DNA from: Castanea sativa
Taxonomy: Eukaryota; Streptophyta; Magnoliopsida; Fagales; Fagaceae
NCBI RefSeq assembly: GCF_040712315.1
Contig: NC_134015.1
Location: forward strand, 10,498,945-10,562,944
Reading direction: 5' to 3'
DNA: 64,000 nucleotides
The notes beneath the pieces were generated by a model. The model was not told where the DNA came from, made no database searches, and saw only the letters and a program-made list of their open reading frames with translations. This document shows positions 1-10,460 of this stretch, in pieces (the first letter of the stretch is position 1; each line of letters opens with the position of its first letter). The translations under genes and the position numbers were made by a program.

Positions 1-470
1 CAAGCCACTTCAAGGGAACAGATTCTATTAGAGTTAAGGAAGTCCACCAATTCAGAAAAATTGCTTTCAAAAATGACGTTGGAAAAGCAAGTGTTTTGAC
101 AAAACACAAGGGCCTTACGCATGACAGTAGCTGCTGTCCAAAGAGAATGAAGTTCCTTCCTGGTTCACTCACATAATGCTGCCATAACTTCCCCCTTTGA
201 ATTCCGGATGAGAAAGCCCACACCAACAGATGACTTGGACCAAGACTGAGGCAAAGCAAGGTTTAATTTGAATATTGAATCTGAAGAAGGAGGAGACCAT
301 TTACTAGCACATCGAAGCTCGAGACCACAGACCATCTAGACAAGGAGATTTGTTTCCAAAAATGAGTTTGTTGCAATAGTTCCATATCATCCAAAAAGCC
401 ACACACAAAATTTCAAATTCACTTGCAACTCAAGGAACCAATTATGCTCACAGTGTAAATCTCAAGCACC
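1..470 (-). pseudogene. LINE 3' end remnant (RNase H-like region)
   Basis: Read on the minus strand in broken frames, this stretch gives pieces typical of the C-terminal part of plant non-LTR retrotransposons. Near 330-410 there is an aromatic segment AFWMIWNYCNKLIFGN, the usual W-x-x-W-x-x-R/C-N-x-x-x-F pattern upstream of RNase H. Near 190-300 follows KWSPPSSDSIFKLN and then VGVGFLIRNSKGEVMAAL, which matches the start of the RVT_3 RNase H domain. Further on, FSNVIFESNFSELVDFLNS resembles the E-x-D-S helix, with the usual Asp replaced. No single frame is open and the left side is cut by the window edge, so this is a dead fragment. Family assignment is from motif memory only. Confidence 0.6.
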
Positions 471-498
471 AACCATGTAGTTTTGACTATAAATTTTA

Positions 499-876
499 GG
501 GAAAATTACAATTTACACACCTATAGTTTGACCGAAACTTAAGTTACCTACCTTTGGTTTGAAATTTGACATTTTATCCACTTGAAATTAGTTCAGTTAA
601 AATTTTGTAACATATCTCTATTTAAAATAAGGCTAAATATATAAGTTTGCTCCACTTTTATGTCTCACTCCTTCAAAAACACAAAAAACATAAAAATACA
701 AGATAAAATAAAATAAAAACGGATCCATCGGAATACTTTTGTCATGAAATTTCAAATCATAGGTAGACAATTTAAATTTTGGTCAAACCTCAAGTAAATA
801 AAGTATCAAATTTCAAACCACAGGTAAATAACTTAAATTTCGACCAAACCACAAGTGAATAAGTTGTAATTAGACC
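499..876. mobile_element. Foldback MITE-like element with about 73-bp inverted ends
   Basis: The left end (gggaaaattacaatttacac...) is repeated inverted at the right end (...gaataagttgtaattagacc), pairing over about 73 bases with roughly three quarters identity. The motifs GTTTGACCGAAA and TTTGGTTTGAAATTTG recur in each arm, and a further partial copy lies inside. Flanks share taaattt (490-496 and 877-883), consistent with a 7-9 bp target duplication. There is no coding capacity. Mutator-type MITE is my best guess. Confidence 0.55.
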
Positions 877-885
877 TAAATTTAG

Positions 886-1885
886 GCATTTTTTTTTAGA
901 GAAAATTTAAATGTTTGAAATATATTATTTTTCTTATTTGATCATATTATTTGATTTTTTATAAAATTTTATTGTGATTGATGGTTGAGAGTATTTTGGA
1001 TCATTTAAAAATTAATGCCAATGGATTCTTATTCTCTTAATAATGAGTTGATAATTAGCATTATCGGACATGTGATGCGATGCGTGCTTATAGGCTTTTT
1101 TATTCTTATTTTTATTTTTTCAATGTCAAAATTTTCCATATATTGCAAATGGAGGTTTATGCATTTGTCATTGTCATAGTTAGGGTGCTATCGTCTTTTT
1201 CAAGAAAAAATATTGGTGAAATTTATACGTTTAGAAATCAATGCAATAATCAATTCAAAGGTGAGAACTCCTGTTCAATTTTTCTTTAAAGTTAAGTAAT
1301 AAATGAAAGTTTTAGATGGACCTTACTTTGAACCAGTTCTGCATATTATATTATCTTCTGTCTTTTTGTTTCTTATAAGATAATTGATAATTTGTTCAAC
1401 CCAATGCCTCACTAACAGAAGAAACGAAAGAGTTTATAATAGAGCTGCTCCATTTCATTGAATGAGTAACTAAGATGAGAGAGTACGGTCAATAGGTTAC
1501 AGTTACACCTCTGTTATAGTGAAACAGAGTCAGAAGAGGTAAAAAATCTGTAACAGAACTCAACGTCTACTAACAGAATCTTGACACGTAATCAGGCTTA
1601 ATTATAACAGACAAAAAATAAAAATTAAACTCGTTTCTTCTTCACGTGACTTCGGCGTGTATCACTTAAGTAAAGCGGCACCGTTTTGCACTTGTTCCTT
1701 TTATGAAACTTGAGGATCTCTGGCATAAAACGATGGCGTTTTGTTGCCGCCTTCTTGGTTGTGATCAGCATCAGAGTTGAGAATGCTCGATGATCTATCT
1801 TCAACAAAGTTAATGCTTATTCACTTCGTGTCATCTCACTCAGTACTACAGACCCATCAAGCTGAATATCAAGAAGACAAATGAA
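886..1885. other. No gene recognised
   Basis: AT-rich sequence with only short chance ORFs. From about 1383 it begins to resemble 12611 onward (aatttgttcaac, cactaacagaagaa), so it is the edge of a duplicated segment. I see no promoter, RNA gene or element boundary that I could defend. Confidence 0.5.
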
Positions 1886-2085
1886 GTGTCTGTTTGACAA
1901 ATATTATTTTTGCCAACTTTTTTTTTACTATTTAGTTTATTTTTGCTACTATACATAGATCTTACTGCACTTTTTGGTATTATTTATAGGTCTCACTATA
2001 CTATTTCAGATACTTTTACCTTTATCTATAATATTTTCAGTAAAAAAATTTTAATTTTAACAAAATAAGTAGCCTCAAACATACC
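1886..2085 (+). mobile_element. Dispersed MITE, copy 1 of 3
   Basis: A roughly 200-bp AT-rich unit beginning GTGTCTGTTTGA and ending TCAAACATACC, so the ends are short inverted repeats. Inside it carries ctatttagtttatttttgct and tttcagtaaaaaaattttaa. The same unit occurs at 29626-29853 (same orientation) and 37902-38096 (inverted). It has no ORF; the superfamily is not decided by what I can see. Confidence 0.5.
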
Positions 2086-2197
2086 GAAGTCACCATTGCC
2101 ATAGGCATTTGGATGAATATTGGTTTTTTTTTTTATCACCCAAAATGCACGTCTAATAAGTCAAACATTGGTCATTGTTGGCTAACTTGCTTTTTTT

Positions 2198-2519
2198 GGG
2201 AGAAGAATAGGTTTCTGCCCTTATTTTTAAAAATCTAGCATAATGTCCATATTTTGAAACTATTAAATACCATGTTCTTATTTTGAAACTCGACTTTAAT
2301 AAAATTGAGTTCTATACATATTTTGCCACTCAATTTTTTTTTGAAAATTAAGTGAAACTTGACATTAGCAATGTCGAGTTTCACTTAAAAATTTACATAT
2401 AACTCGATTTTGTTAAAACCGAGTTTGAAAAACAGAGACATTTTGCTATATAGTTTCAAAACATGGACATTATGCTAGATTCTTTAAAAAATAAGGGCGA
2501 AAACTCATTTTCGCCCTTG
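2198..2519. mobile_element. Foldback element with a nested perfect-like hairpin
   Basis: Arms of about 60 bases pair: tctagcataatgtccatatt on the left recurs inverted near 2450-2500, and both outer ends carry cgcccttattttt-like sequence. At the centre (2349-2387) taagtgaaacttgacatt and aatgtcgagtttcactta form an 18-bp stem with one mismatch and a 3-nt loop. It is non-coding. Precise ends and the target duplication are not clear. Confidence 0.55.
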
Positions 2520-2908
2520 GGGCTTTTGCAATGGCCATATCAGCAACAAATATGCCCATAACAAACTCAACACATGCTATGAGCCTATAAACACTACAAT
2601 CATCTACTTAATTTTTAAGGGGCCAAGGTGAAGAACTGCAAGAGAAGCTATCCAAGATTACATTAGATTGAAGAGGGAAATAAGTGCATGAAAGGAGGAC
2701 AAACAATGGGATGATCAAATGGCTATAAAAGGTCAATATTGTAGGTGCAGGTTGTGGAATTGTGAGCTTTAAAAGAAACGAGACATGATGCTCCCATACT
2801 TCTAACATAAATTGAAGAAAGCTACTAAAATTTGATTCTTCTTAAAACAAAACAATCTGAACACAGACATTGAGTTTCATGGTATGTCCCAGTGGAAGGA
2901 GATTAGAA

Positions 2909-2950
2909 GAGAAATAATAATTTTTTTTTTGAGAAGCGAGAAATAATAAT
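2909..2950. mobile_element. Poly(A)-stub insertion with 13-bp target duplication
   Basis: gagaaataataat occurs at 2909-2921 and again, perfectly, at 2938-2950. Between them is only tttttttttgagaagc (16 bp). Read on the minus strand this is GCTTCTC followed by an A run, as left by target-primed reverse transcription that stopped almost at once. Confidence 0.6.
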
Positions 2951-3638
2951 ATAATGATGTATATAGGGTCTGATGTAAATCCCTCCCATGACAGGCACGG
3001 TCTTCTCTCTTCAACAGTCCCTCAATCAAAGCCACTGCATTCTTAAAAACCTAATCACTCATACCAAAAATAGAATTAACACAACTTAACAAAGTTTTAA
3101 CAATCAAAGAAATTAGAATTGGTAATTTATATAGTGTATCTGGCTCTCTATATCTCTTTTGATCCTTCGACAATTTGAAAATGTAGGGAGAATAAATAGG
3201 TAACTTTTATACTCTTGGGTTGAAGTTTATAAGCAATAGCATAATCCCCATCCACCTAAAAAAGGGACTTTTAACTGGTAATGACAGAATTTTTTGCATT
3301 TTTAGATTTTTATTATTTTTTTATTTTTTTTATACAATCAAAAGGAAGGGTTGGTTCAAGTTTCTATTACAAGGCCAGGAGATATTCATATGTGATTTAG
3401 AAGCCAATTTAGCTAAAGCCCTAACCTCAGTTAGTGCCCTTGTTATGAATAGCAAAAAACACTGCCATCCCCTGCTTCCGTGAGTCAGAAGTGATTTTAT
3501 TTTATTTTTTTATTCATCAAAGAAGCCTTCTCTTCTTTGTGTAGATATATCCTCCAATGTGACTTGCAATAAACAGGACAAGGAGAGAGAATTCTTTAAG
3601 AGAAGCTGTGAAAAGAGATTTTATTATCTTATTTATTT

Positions 3639-3974
3639 TCAACCCGAAACATATAGCATTCTTTTTGTACAGAATGTATTGCAGGCTGAAGCAAACATAA
3701 AACAGTTTTGACATTTTTCCTCCAACTTAGAAGAATCTTTCAAAAACCCTTCAGCAATGATCAGCAACTGCCAATTATCAGGAGCTGTGCACACCCAAAC
3801 AGGCCTCTCTGTCTTTAAACTTAAGATTGCAAAGCCTGAATTGTTACTAAAGTACCTGCTAAGGATTTCCTCAATAATGCTAAGGACGCCAGTTGGGCAT
3901 CTGTTCCCAAGAACTGAGAATGTCACAGTGTAGAGTGGAGACATAAGCTGAAGTCTTATCTCGCCCCATAACCG
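3639..3974 (-). pseudogene. Conserved exon-like fragment, unknown protein
   Basis: The minus strand is open over about 110 codons after a possible acceptor (tttacag at 3975-3981). The translation contains PVWVCTAPDNWQLLIIAEGF and SSKLEEK, and is followed by a stop. A clearly related fragment at 13986-14189 keeps VCTAPDNWQL and the downstream KNCF but differs by small insertions. The conserved peptide suggests an exon of some real gene carried along with the duplication rather than chance. I do not recognise the family. No start codon context or second exon is evident. Confidence 0.35.
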
Positions 3975-4883
3975 AATCTGTAAAACAAATATGAAGGAAT
4001 TTAACAAATTTCACACCCCTACACAAAACATAAAACAAAAACAAAAGAGAGCGTCCAGACTTCAAATCCAAAACAACACACATGTATCTCAAGTTCCAGT
4101 AACACTTCCTAAGAATCCCATATTACTGGCTACCATTGTGTTCTGATTCCTAATACAGAAATCATTACTAACTAAATAGTATTGCAGTCTTTATTCCAAA
4201 ATTCAGAAATAGTTTCCACTGAATCAGAATCAGAGCAGATTAACAATGTTCCACATGATCCAGTGCACCGGGCCTACTTCTAATATTCCAAGTGAAAATT
4301 CTCTTGTTAACATTTATTCTATCTACTTAGTCAAGCTTGGCATATCTAGGAGCAAGGAAATATCGAAGTACACCTTTCAAAATCACCTTACAGCTGCATT
4401 CTTTCTTCAGACCCTAAATCTCAAAAATTAAGAAAAATATTTTCACTATAGAACTGCCTATTCTTGAACCCCTGTAATGAATAAGCCTTCGATTTATGTT
4501 GCTCACCAGGTACTTTAACGATGTTTTACCTCAAATAATATATTGAACAACATCACATTGTTTTCATGATCCTCGTATACAGAGAGAGCCAAAAATTGAA
4601 CTCTCTTTCATGCTTTGGCTCCAAAGAATCACATATGCCCTTGTTCATATTTTCTTTGGTCAAAGAAGAACCTTCTTTTTATCCCCTGCATAGCATCAAC
4701 TACCTAGTCAACTTGATGTTCTAATATCTCTACTACTCAACATCCAGCATTTGATAGTTTTAATTTTACAATAATTCAGAGGTTTTAAAAGCCTTATTAT
4801 GGAACTGCCTTCAAGAAAATAACATTCACCTATATACCAAAACAAAAAGGCAGATATACATAGAAATACATACATGTATGCAT

Positions 4884-4905
4884 GTGTGTGTGTGTGTGTG
4901 TGTGT
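4884..4905 (+). repeat. (TG)11 microsatellite
   Basis: Uninterrupted TG run of 22 bases next to acatgtatgca. Confidence 0.9.
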
Positions 4906-5030
4906 AAAAGAGTGAGAGGGTATCAGGCTATCGAGTTTGTAATGATTGAATATATTTAGCAAGATCTCATTTAACATAGACTCCATCTCCAAACTTTTTC
5001 CCACTCCAATAGCTGGGTTACCAAGTAAAG

Positions 5031-5744
5031 TAATGTAATTATGTAACTCCCACCTAATTCCTCAAAACCAGTTTCCAAAGGACATATGATTACTAAATTA
5101 AGCTCATTCTCATAGAAAATAAACCAGCAGAACACATAGAGCACAAGATATATACATAAAGTTTAAAAGCATTCAAACAGAAACAAACATCACATCTCAA
5201 ATATACCATTCCAAGAGCTCGACAGGACCCAAACCAGTCTTCACTTCCTCCAAATTTCCTGAAACCTCTCCAATCCAGCAGTCTTGTTCAGCCAAACCTC
5301 TCTCCACCTCACCTTCCCCTGATGAAACTCACCTCAGTACCCCTCTTCCATCATAATGACAATCCACACTCCACACTAAAACAGAGGAAAAAATTGTTAA
5401 TTCAAAGTCTAAAAAGTTGTAATTGAAAGAAAAGGCCTAGGAATGAGCTCTAAGGCAAACAACTTATGCAGACAGTGAATAAAGAACGTGTTCCACCAGC
5501 AAACAGCTGACCCAAAGTTAGAATAATTTTGAAAAAATTTTTTACCGTTAAAAGAGAATGAACTCTGCATGTTCTTTGCAATTGTATTAATACCCCTCAC
5601 ATAAACCTGTTCATTTAGAGAGAGAGAGAAGTGACAAAGACACCCAAAAATTCAAATGAAATAATGCAACTAAAGAAAATTATTTGAAAAAAAAAGTCAT
5701 AAGAGTACTTTACCTAGGCATATTTCTTTATTTTTTTTAATTTA
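5031..5744. other. 3' flank of TNL pseudogene
   Basis: No gene seen. Part of it (about 5425-5480, atgagctctaaggcaaacaa) resembles 17635-17690, which lies downstream of the second TNL gene, so the two 3' flanks are homologous. Confidence 0.45.
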
Positions 5745-6788
5745 TCAAGATCTCCTCGTTTTCTTTGATCTTGTTCTGTTTTGGGCAGAGTGACTTATTT
5801 TTGGTATTTCTGGTTCACCAATTGGAATATCTCTAATCCAAATGTCCGAATTGCTGGACTGCACTGAAGTTAATCCCTCCAAATATGTAGAGCCCAACTC
5901 TTTTGAACACAAGCCATGCTCTTGAGCTCCATACAAACATTTGCAGCTCTTTGCTACTAAGAGCCTCTTTCTCTTGCTGCTGTTGCTGTTATGGACTTTT
6001 CTTGCTTTTAGTAGTTGTCGACGAGAAGTACTCTGGATTGGGCACTGGGTATGGTACAGTCTGCGTAGGATAAAACTGGGACCTCGGTTAAGAAATGGTC
6101 TGAGTCGTTGGTGCATAATCCTCTTTGAAATTTGACGGTTTTGTGGTTGCACCAGTTCATAGTTTTCACTGATGATAATGGAATTCTGTGGCTGACAAAT
6201 GCATTCCACATGGATGCCCATCCTTGCAATGATAGGAGCATTTTCTCCGCCAGTTTTACTAGTCCAATTAGAGATTTTACATGAAACTTCAACAAGATTC
6301 TGATCACCTTGAAGCAAGTCTCGAAATTCCTGCTGCAATTGGCTATGAGGTAAACCATACATCCACAGATGACCATACTCCAAATTATCAAAGAGTCTTT
6401 GCCTGAGCAATCGCTTATGACCATTGATGAAAATGTCAACAACACAAATATAACTGTATGTATCTGTATCCCTCATCCCATCTAGACAAAAAGCTAGACA
6501 CAGGGCAAATGTTGGAAATTCTGGACCAATCCAGAATGATATGGAGCCATTGACACTTTGATGGTTGAACTTCTTCGGAATCTCATTTCCTGGTAATATA
6601 ATCTGATATTCGCATCTAGTGTCATCTTCAACATAATTTTGTGACACATTTATAGGGTCGTAGAAGTCAGTTTGAAGGATAGAAAACTCAGTGGGGGAGA
6701 GCCTAGTAGATGATTGTGAATCCAGTAATATGTCACCTTTCACACCTAAACATGTCATAATTTTTGGAAGCCTTAACATTCTTCCAAA
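5745..6788 (-). pseudogene. TNL-1 exon 5: C-JID domain and basic tail
   Basis: It follows a 98-bp intron (6789-6886) whose donor is CAG|GTATGT and acceptor GCATGCAG, both phase 0. The translation has the C-JID (post-LRR jelly-roll) signature: LPGNEIPKKFNHQS, then ISFWIGPEFPTFALCLAF about 90 residues in. This domain helps effector recognition in TNL receptors such as ROQ1 and RPP1. After about residue 225 comes a Lys/Arg/Ser-rich tail (KARKVHNSNSSKRKR) and a natural stop at 5747-5745. The exon is open throughout. It is counted as pseudogene only because of upstream damage. Confidence 0.85.
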
Positions 6789-6886
6789 CTGCATGCAATT
6801 AGGATATTCAAGAAATTGGCATTTAGCAAATCTAGTGAAGTATTGGAAAGGTAACAAAAAACATTTTGTATAAGAGAGAGACATAC

Positions 6887-7702
6887 CTGAAGCAATAATT
6901 TTTGTATTGAATGTGAATCTAACGAGAAGCAGTTTGATGCATCTACTTCTCTTATACTTTTTGGAAGCTTTGGAATTTCCTCAACAAACATACAATCCCT
7001 AATTTCAAGCCAATGTAACGAACTGAATCTATTAATACTTTCTGGGAGGCTAATATCTTTGCTCCATATGGATAAACGTTTCAGCGAGAGTGGGCAACAA
7101 GAAGTCAATATGAAATCTATTTCTTCACAATTTTTAGAACAACAAAGAAATAGGAAATTCAAGCTCCGAAACCCATAATTGGAAAATCTACCATAGCTCA
7201 GTGCTTGTCTACTTATCTCCACGTCCTTCAGAAATTCGATGCCACCAAAAAGATAGAGTAGGCGAAGATGCTGCATTTTATAGATGCTACTTGGAAGATG
7301 AATGGAGGAAAAATTGGAACTTAGGTATAATTGCTCGAGCCCAATGAGATTCCCAAATGATGGTGGCAACTATCTAATAGCAGTGTCAAACAAATCTAGA
7401 ACCTTTAAACCATCCATTTCTTGCGGAATATTGGGAAACTTCTCAAGCCTTATGCAACCAAAAAGGCGAAAATATTTCAAAGATTTCATCATGAGGGAGC
7501 TTGGAAGAATTTGAAGTTCACTACAATCTGTGAGGTCCCACTTTTCAAGCTTATCAAGACGTCCAACCGACTCATGAACTTCGACTAAATTTCTACATTC
7601 ACGAAGATCCAATTTCTTTATGTTTGGGGTGGTGATCGATAAGTCAGGCAATTTTCTAATGTAATGACAGTGACTGACATTCATATATGCCAAGTTTTTC
7701 AG
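6887..7702 (-). pseudogene. TNL-1 exon 4: leucine-rich repeats with premature TAG
   Basis: The acceptor is gacacag|CTG at 7703. It begins [20 protein letters not shown] and runs through several plant LRR units (e.g. [38 protein letters not shown]). In frame after DTAIR a TAG stop occurs at 7372-7370, directly before LPPSFGNLIGL. Family members usually have a Glu at that place (IRELPPS), so a single-base change from GAG is the likely origin. The frame is open on both sides, and the exon ends at the phase-0 donor CAG|GTATGT. Confidence 0.85.
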
Positions 7703-8068
7703 CTGTGTCCATGGGGAAAAAAAGCCAAATCAAAATTTGGCCAAAACAGAATTTTCTTTATTGAGAACAAACTTTAAAATAGGAGTAAAACTTATATTCT
7801 TTTTCCACTTTGTACCTTAATTTCCCCAACTAATTAAATTCAATTATGTGGTCGTACGTATCAATGAATTATAAGCTTGAATTTTAACTTCTTTAGAAAA
7901 AATAGCATTGTTTTTGTTGCATTGGTTAATACAAAAATGTGGATGAATTCAATTGTAGAATCTAAGGTACAACACCAAAAGATAATACCTCAAGAAAAAG
8001 TTATCAGTTTTGCCTTTAAGATATAGTTTATTAAAGTAATAAGCTATAATAAATCAAAATTATTATAC

Positions 8069-8341
8069 CTCTAGAAGCTTGTCCAATATAATGTGACTTT
8101 GTGGCACGTTGAATGCAATGAGTCTGTGAGGACAAAAAGTGGATGGCAGGGAAGAGAAAGGAAATCTGGGCCAATCAATCAACCGTAATCCATTGGGAAG
8201 ATATTCAAGGTCTCCACAAAAATGTACATTATCAACTATAAGGAATTTGAGATTTTTCATCCGTTGAAGACATTTAGCTTCTAATTTCATCTTTGTTGGT
8301 CCTGGCGAGCATAACATTATGCCTCGAATTTTTTCTGACCC
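8069..8341 (-). pseudogene. TNL-1 exon 3: first LRR block
   Basis: It starts GSEKIRGIML and holds MKNLKFLIVDNVHFCGDL, LPNGLRLIDWPRFPFSSLPS and CPHRLIAFNVPQSHI, the standard region after the MHD motif. The length is 273 nt (91 codons), phase 0 at both ends, donor GAG|GTATAA. In TNL-2 the same exon is preceded by ATTAG; here the aligned bases are ACTTG, so the acceptor AG is lost. Between the donor at 8449 and this point the only other AG lies in the first bases of the intron, and the next one inside the exon (tcAG at 8336-8335) would shift the frame. Confidence 0.8.
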
Positions 8342-8449
8342 CAAGTTGGAAAAAAAGCAATGAGTGAATTACATTATACAAAAAATAAAAATAAAAATCA
8401 TCTACCCAACAAAAAAAAAAGGGAGAAGGTGAAGGGAATTAACTTATAC

Positions 8450-9551
8450 CATATTTTCAGTTACTACTTCAAGAACATCCTCATAACACCTTAGCCTACT
8501 ACGTATTCCAAGCATTTGCGGAGATTCTTGTCGAACAATTTCCCTACCCATTTGTTGTACCAAGTCATGCATAGACAATGCATTACATTCACTTAAAGTA
8601 ATGAGTGACTTATCAACAAGTTTCTGAATACCAATAAGTGGGTATAAATTGCAAGCATTTAGTATATCTACAACATAATTCTTGTCAAGTCCCTTGAAAA
8701 AACATGCAATATCAAGGAAAATATCCTTTTCATTTTCATCCAATCCTTCATAACTTATTTGGAGTATTTTATGAATATCTTTGTTAGGAATCCTTTCATA
8801 CTTAGATAATGCACTTTTCCATTCTTTCGTAGTTCTTCCATACAATTCAGCACCCATTATTTCTAGAGCTAATGGAAGGCCTTTGGCATAATGAATAGCT
8901 TGGTATGCAAGTTCCAAATAATCTTCTTTAGGTTTGTTTCCATGGCAAGCATGCATACTAAAGAGTTCAAGAGCTTCGTCATTATCTAATTCCTTTACCT
9001 CATAGGTTGAACAACCTTTTTCAAGAGTAGCTAGCAAGTGTTTGTCTCTTGTTGTGATAATGATTCTACTTCCAAAGGCAAACCAATCACATCCTCCTAG
9101 CAAATTTTCTACCTGAACCCATTTATCCACATCATCGATAACTAAAAGAATCCTCTTACAAGAAAGTCTTTCCTTTATCACATTGATTCCTCGAAATTTG
9201 TTTCCCACCTTCAAATTTTTATCCCTTAAGATCTCAAAAAGAAGTGTCTCTTGTAGTTCAATTACCCTAGCATTTGTCCCTGACTTTTCTTTAACATTCT
9301 CTAGATAGCTAAATCCTTCAAAACGATCACAAATTCTATTAAAAATAGATTTTGCAATTGTTGTCTTACCTATTCCACCAGGGCCATAAATCCCTATCAT
9401 GTGAATATCATTCGACTCAATATCTGAAAGTATGGTCTTTACACGATAATTTACTCCAACCGGGTATTGAGCAACAAATAATGGTGTGCGATTTAATTTA
9501 GAATTTGAGATCTCCTCAACAATTCCTTGAATAAATTTGAACTCACTGCAC
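8450..9551 (-). pseudogene. TNL-1 exon 2: NB-ARC domain
   Basis: 1102 nt, one base completing the split codon plus 367 codons. Every NB-ARC motif is intact and in order: P-loop GIYGPGGIGKTT, kinase-2 ILLVIDDVDKW, RNBS-B FGSRIIITTRDKHLL, GLPL (KGLPLALEIMG), RNBS-D IFLDIACFFKG, and MHD as SMHDLVQQMGREIV. The final kinase-2 residue is W, and RNBS-D is of TIR type, both as expected for a TNL. This ATPase switch would bind ADP or ATP and drive resistosome assembly. The acceptor is gatag|G at 9552-9553, the donor ATG|GTATAA. The exon itself shows no damage. Confidence 0.9.
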
Positions 9552-10460
9552 CTATCATTCAGAGAGCATATATGCATGCGATGAGTTTGACTCTAAAATA
9601 AAAATTAGAAGGGGTAAAATGGTGAGGCCCACACTTGAATTTATTGTTTGGCTAATATTTTCTAAATACAGTTTTCAAAAAACTGTATCCTATTTTCCTA
9701 GTTTAAAACAGGATTTTGAAAACGACTAAAAGGGTGTTTTTAGGATATAGAAAATGTTTTTAATGACATAGTTGTAAATAAATTGAAAACAATAGACCCC
9801 ATATAACTCTTTTATCTCTTAAATTAAGAAGTTTATCTTTATCCCAAAAAGAATTCTCACCCTTTAAATTTAAAACTTATCATTTTAAAAAAAAAAAAAA
9901 TACATAATGAGATCTACAAAAAAAAAAATTAAAAAAAAGTAATCTACATATTTTACAAATTACTTTTTGTAATTTTTTTTTAAATCTCAAAAATAGAATT
10001 GGCCTCCCAAACAATTATTTTTTTGTTTTTAGTATTTTAAAAATTGTTCTTAAAAGTAAAAACCAGTAAAATATAAAATTATTATCTAAAAACTATTTTC
10101 AAGTTCAATTTTGTGAAAATTGTTTTTATATTGTTTTGAAAACAAAAACAAAATCCTCCTAGCAATCAGCCCTTTGTGTATAAAAATTAGTTAAGTATTT
10201 TTTAGCACAAAAAAAAAGTTTTTAATTTTTTAGATACATAGTTGTTTAAATTTTTGATAAATTTGTTTAAAGGTAATTCAATAACTTCAAAATTTAAATA
10301 ATAAAAAATAAATAAATAAAAAAGACAAGACATCTAACGATGTTCCCCTAAATTTTTCTAATCAGGGCAAACAATTTAGCAATAAAATTCAGAAATCAGC
10401 GGTCATCACAAAGCCATTAAAACTAAGAAATCAGCACAAGAATGGTCACTGAATACATAC
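9552..10460 (-). other. TNL-1 intron 1
   Basis: 909 bp, with very AT-rich runs of A and T in 9880-10160 and no coding content. Phase-2 donor and matching acceptor. Reading through the donor gives an ORF that continues about 18 codons to a stop at 10406. Confidence 0.7.

Larger units (their letters stand above)
1383..5030. repeat. Segmental duplication, copy 1 (other copy 12611-14190)
   Basis: Several blocks here recur in the same order further on: near 1390 (aatttgttcaac), 3340-4000 (aaaaggaagggttggt; ccaattatcaggagctgtgc), 4320-4440 (cagctgcattctttcttcag) and 4500-5000 (gaaggtcaaagaag-type text and tgccttcaagaaa). The match is partial and interrupted, and the local order 4.3-5.0 versus 3.3-4.0 is swapped relative to the second copy. 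Each copy lies downstream (3' side) of a TNL gene, so the unit that duplicated was larger than the gene. Confidence 0.6.
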
